From contig NZ_JAXEWM010000102.1 of NCBI RefSeq assembly GCF_034113885.1, forward strand, positions 1 through 7,318: a stretch of 7,318 bases of DNA, written 5' to 3'. The notes under the pieces were generated by a model. The model was not told the origin of the DNA. It saw only the letters and a list, made by a program, of their open reading frames with translations, and did no database searches. Shown piece after piece: positions 5,257 through 7,318 of this stretch. Source of the stretch: Intestinibacter sp034113885. Lineage in GTDB: Bacteria; Bacillota; Clostridia; Peptostreptococcales; Peptostreptococcaceae. The stretch's first letter is position 1. Every line of letters begins with the position of its first letter. The translations under genes were made by a program, and so were the position numbers.

Positions 5257-6138
5257 TTACTTAGCCTCTCTAACAGGTATCCAAACCTCAAACTGAGAAT
5301 TTGTAAAATCTTGATTTAGATAAACCTCTATATCAGGTGCATCTGCATATTCATATCCTGAAGTAGGAAGCCATTCTGTTACAATTCTCTTTTCAACATC
5401 TTGTATTGCAGTCGGCATAACTCCATTTCCTTTAAAAACAGCCCATGTATTTGCAGGAATTATATACTCCTCTAATCCCTCAATTACTTCTTTATCAGTT
5501 TGAACTGCTATATAGTATTCCCAATTTTCAACATTTGCCATACAAGCACTGACACCTAGTACTCCATTTGAATTTGAATCCATCATAGATACTATTTTTG
5601 CTAATCTACCATCTTGACCTACAGCTTGCCAAAACGCTGGTACCATTTTGAAGTTTTCCTCCATGCTACTTTCGTTGATTTCACCATTAACTCCATTATT
5701 AAGCAATATTTTAGCTCCTACTATTCTCATTTCACCCTTTTTAACTATACTATATTCCATTTGCTTTACTCCTTTAACTGTTATTTTAAAACTAATAGGA
5801 GGATGTGCCTTTAGAAAAGTTCCTTCCTTTTGAGCCTTCGATGGCGATACCTTGTGAAATTTTTGAAAAGCCCTATTAAAAGCTGTCGGTGATTCATATC
5901 CATATTTTATGGCTACATCTATCACCTTATCTCCTTTTTGCAAATCAAAAGCCGCCTTTGTCAACCTTCTATTTCTTATATACTCAGATAACGGCATCTC
6001 TGCCATATACGAAAACATCCTCTGAAAATGATAGACACTGCAACCAGCTATTTGAGCCAATTTCTCGTATTCAATTTTATCATCTAGATTTTGTTCAATG
6101 TAATCTAGTGCGTTATTTAATCTTTTTAACCATTCCAT
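5257..6138 (-). CDS. AraC-family regulator with a GyrI-like ligand-binding domain
   Basis: The product has 293 residues. An N-terminal AraC-type DNA-binding domain (about 5-105) carries two helix-turn-helix units: LAQIAGCSVYHFQRMFSYM (27-45) and VIDVAIKYGYESPTAFNRAF (72-91), followed by the FQKFHKVSPSKAQK family signature. Residues about 127-291 form a GyrI/AraC-effector-binding domain (MEYSIVKKGEMRIVG to FEVWIPVREAK), a fold known to bind small hydrophobic or cationic ligands in Rob- and BmrR-type regulators. GGAGA (6146-6150) lies 7 bases before the ATG. The downstream acyltransferase-like gene starts 2 bases after the stop, so the two form an operon. A likely but unproved role is activation of its own operon in response to a small molecule, perhaps a substrate or product of the enzyme. 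Confidence 0.92.
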   Translation of the reverse strand: MEWLKRLNNALDYIEQNLDDKIEYEKLAQIAGCSVYHFQRMFSYMAEMPLSEYIRNRRLTKAAFDLQKGDKVIDVAIKYGYESPTAFNRAFQKFHKVSPSKAQKEGTFLKAHPPISFKITVKGVKQMEYSIVKKGEMRIVGAKILLNNGVNGEINESSMEENFKMVPAFWQAVGQDGRLAKIVSMMDSNSNGVLGVSACMANVENWEYYIAVQTDKEVIEGLEEYIIPANTWAVFKGNGVMPTAIQDVEKRIVTEWLPTSGYEYADAPDIEVYLNQDFTNSQFEVWIPVREAK

Positions 6139-6159
6139 TTGCTCATCTCCTATAAATAC

Positions 6160-6165
6160 AGTATA
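6160..6165 (-). promoter_or_regulatory. Candidate -10 of the AraC-acyltransferase operon
   Basis: TATACT on the minus strand lies 21 bases before the AraC ATG, after the terminator of the LRR gene. No good -35 exists at the standard distance, where the region overlaps the terminator stem. A weak -35 would fit an activator-dependent promoter. Confidence 0.35.
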
Positions 6166-6174
6166 GTTTTTTAT

Positions 6175-6217
6175 CTAAAATAAAACCTCTCACTTTGCGT
6201 TCAAATTATGAGAGGTT
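6175..6217 (-). terminator. Rho-independent terminator of the LRR surface-protein gene
   Basis: On the minus strand AACCTCTCA (6209-6217) pairs perfectly with TGAGAGGTT (6184-6192) around a 16-base loop, followed by TTATTTTA. It lies 20 bases past the stop of the LRR gene and separates it from the AraC operon. Confidence 0.7.
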
Positions 6218-6237
6218 CTATATTTTATTATATAATT

Positions 6238-7318
6238 TTATTTACCTAATAACTTATTTACAGTTGTAAAACTATTTTTATATTGTGAATAAACTGTATA
6301 CTCATTGCCAGCTTTATCCCTATAAATTACATAAGCTGCTGCTGTCATTTTTGTATCAAATTGATTAGATGGTATATTTATTAAAGTTCCTAAATAAGTT
6401 ACATAATTTTCTTGTTCATTAACTTCATAATTTATTTTACCCATAGATTTAGCAGCATTTGTAATATCCAATGTTAAAGCTTCACCTTCTGCTAGTAAAA
6501 CATATGGAAGTATTAATGTACCTTTTTCTACTATTTCATCTCCATCATTGTAAATTTTTGTACCGAATCTTATACCACTGTGATTATTTACTACCGCTTT
6601 AACTTGTGCTCCAAGCATTTGAACATGAGCCCATTTAGCTTTATATGTTGTATTTTCTGTGTATTGGGCACCTGATTTATATTCTGTAGTTATATCGTCG
6701 ACATCTTTATACCATCCTACAAAAACAAAACCATCTTTAGTAGGAACACTTGGTGTATAATCTAATGCTGTAGTATTTTGAATATCTTTTTCTATAATAT
6801 CTTCACCATTATTTGGATCAAATTTAACAGTAATTTTATTACTTAAATCGACAAACTCAAGACTATATTTTTGAGCATAAGCTTCTGCTTTAGAGCCAGT
6901 ATATCCATATATAGTTACATATCTACAATTCTTAAGTGCATAATCTTCAAGTTTTGTTTCTTTATTTGGAATTGTTATACTTTTTAAGTTAACACATGAA
7001 TCAAATGCTTCTCTTGATATAGTCACCATACTATTTGGAATTTCTATACTTCTTATACTAGTGCACATATAAAATGCGTCTAATCTTATACTTTTTACTC
7101 CTTCTGGTATTTTTACATTTTTTAACTCAGTACATCCACAAAATGCATATACAGGTATACTCATTAAAGTACTTGGAATCTCTATGCTTTCTATACTTGT
7201 ACAGCCTTCAAATACACCTTGAGACATACTTTTTAGCCCTTCTTGTAACTGAACCTCTGTTAAGCTTTTACAATTTTTAAATGCAAAAAAACCTATAGAT
7301 TCCACAGTGCTTGGTATT
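6238..7318 (-). CDS. BspA-like leucine-rich-repeat surface protein, C-terminal part (5' end outside window)
   Basis: The frame is open from the right edge to TAA at 6238, showing 359 residues. The GTG at 7305 is only an internal valine. Residues 1-159 are LRR_5/BspA-type repeats of 23 residues with consensus IP..V.SI...AF..C..L..I; the repeat cysteine recurs at residues 16, 39, 62, 85, 108 and 131, exactly 23 apart. A capping segment (YGYTGSKAEAYAQKY) follows. Residues about 162-229 form a Listeria-Bacteroides (InlB B-type) repeat: ITVKFDPNNGEDI, GFVFVGWYKD, YTENTTYKAKW. Residues about 235-352 form a C-terminal beta-rich domain (GIRFGTKIYNDGDE, TKMTAAAYVIYRDKAGNEYT) seen at the end of clostridial surface proteins; this recognition is from memory. 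There is no LPXTG motif or hydrophobic tail. The signal peptide and any wall-binding repeats would be upstream. The likely role is adhesion or host/polymer binding. Confidence 0.88.
   Translation of the reverse strand, partial: IPSTVESIGFFAFKNCKSLTEVQLQEGLKSMSQGVFEGCTSIESIEIPSTLMSIPVYAFCGCTELKNVKIPEGVKSIRLDAFYMCTSIRSIEIPNSMVTISREAFDSCVNLKSITIPNKETKLEDYALKNCRYVTIYGYTGSKAEAYAQKYSLEFVDLSNKITVKFDPNNGEDIIEKDIQNTTALDYTPSVPTKDGFVFVGWYKDVDDITTEYKSGAQYTENTTYKAKWAHVQMLGAQVKAVVNNHSGIRFGTKIYNDGDEIVEKGTLILPYVLLAEGEALTLDITNAAKSMGKINYEVNEQENYVTYLGTLINIPSNQFDTKMTAAAYVIYRDKAGNEYTVYSQYKNSFTTVNKLLGK
6925..7317 (-). repeat. 69-bp period tandem repeats encoding BspA-type LRRs
   Basis: Six repeat units of 69 bases (23 codons) lie end to end within the LRR gene, marked by cysteine codons from 7270-7272 down to 6925-6927. 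The units are diverged in DNA but keep the protein pattern; the last is degenerate. The array continues beyond the right edge. Confidence 0.8.

Noticed and set aside
5038..6155. Several plus-strand open frames opposite the AraC and acyltransferase genes
   Set aside because: They have hydrophobic, low-complexity translations, lack ribosome binding sites and lie antisense to well-supported genes.

Overview
The window looks like chromosomal DNA of an AT-rich Gram-positive bacterium, most likely an anaerobe of class Clostridia. The support is strong GGAGG-type ribosome binding sites, AT-biased codons, a lipobox lipoprotein, U-tract terminators, and a BspA-like leucine-rich-repeat surface protein with a Listeria-Bacteroides repeat. 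The species cannot be named from this stretch.

Layout. Positions 1-1128 (minus, cut by the left edge) encode the most unusual protein here: an N-terminal PIN-type nuclease domain joined to an atypical protein kinase domain. Positions 1129-1704 hold no intact gene. They carry a good minus-strand sigmaA promoter about 310 bases upstream of the PIN-kinase start, several inverted repeats including a 17-bp palindrome, and a short coding-like remnant on the minus strand. Positions 1705-1923 (plus) encode an unrecognised 72-residue protein, divergent from the PIN-kinase gene. A very long near-perfect inverted repeat then separates it from a convergent small NifU-like iron-sulfur scaffold gene (2120-2341, minus). 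A divergent intergenic region leads to a secreted lipoprotein (2538-3155, plus), followed by its own terminator and by dapA (3306-4193, plus).

A bidirectional terminator at 4209-4244 ends dapA and the convergent minus-strand pair. That pair is an AraC-family regulator with a GyrI-like ligand-binding domain (5257-6138) followed after 2 bases by a C45/Ntn-type acyltransferase-like gene (4248-5254). The second gene has a one-base frameshift in an A-run near its 3' end. Upstream of the pair, on the same strand and behind its own terminator, lies the 3' part of the surface LRR gene (6238-7318, cut by the right edge).

Functional reading. dapA (lysine/diaminopimelate synthesis) and the NifU-like protein are housekeeping genes. 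The AraC/acyltransferase pair looks like a self-contained ligand-sensing plus amide-hydrolysis or acyl-transfer module whose enzyme may be broken. The PIN-kinase with its long leader and its small divergent neighbour is the best candidate for an undescribed stress-response or defence system, but the rest of its locus lies beyond the window.
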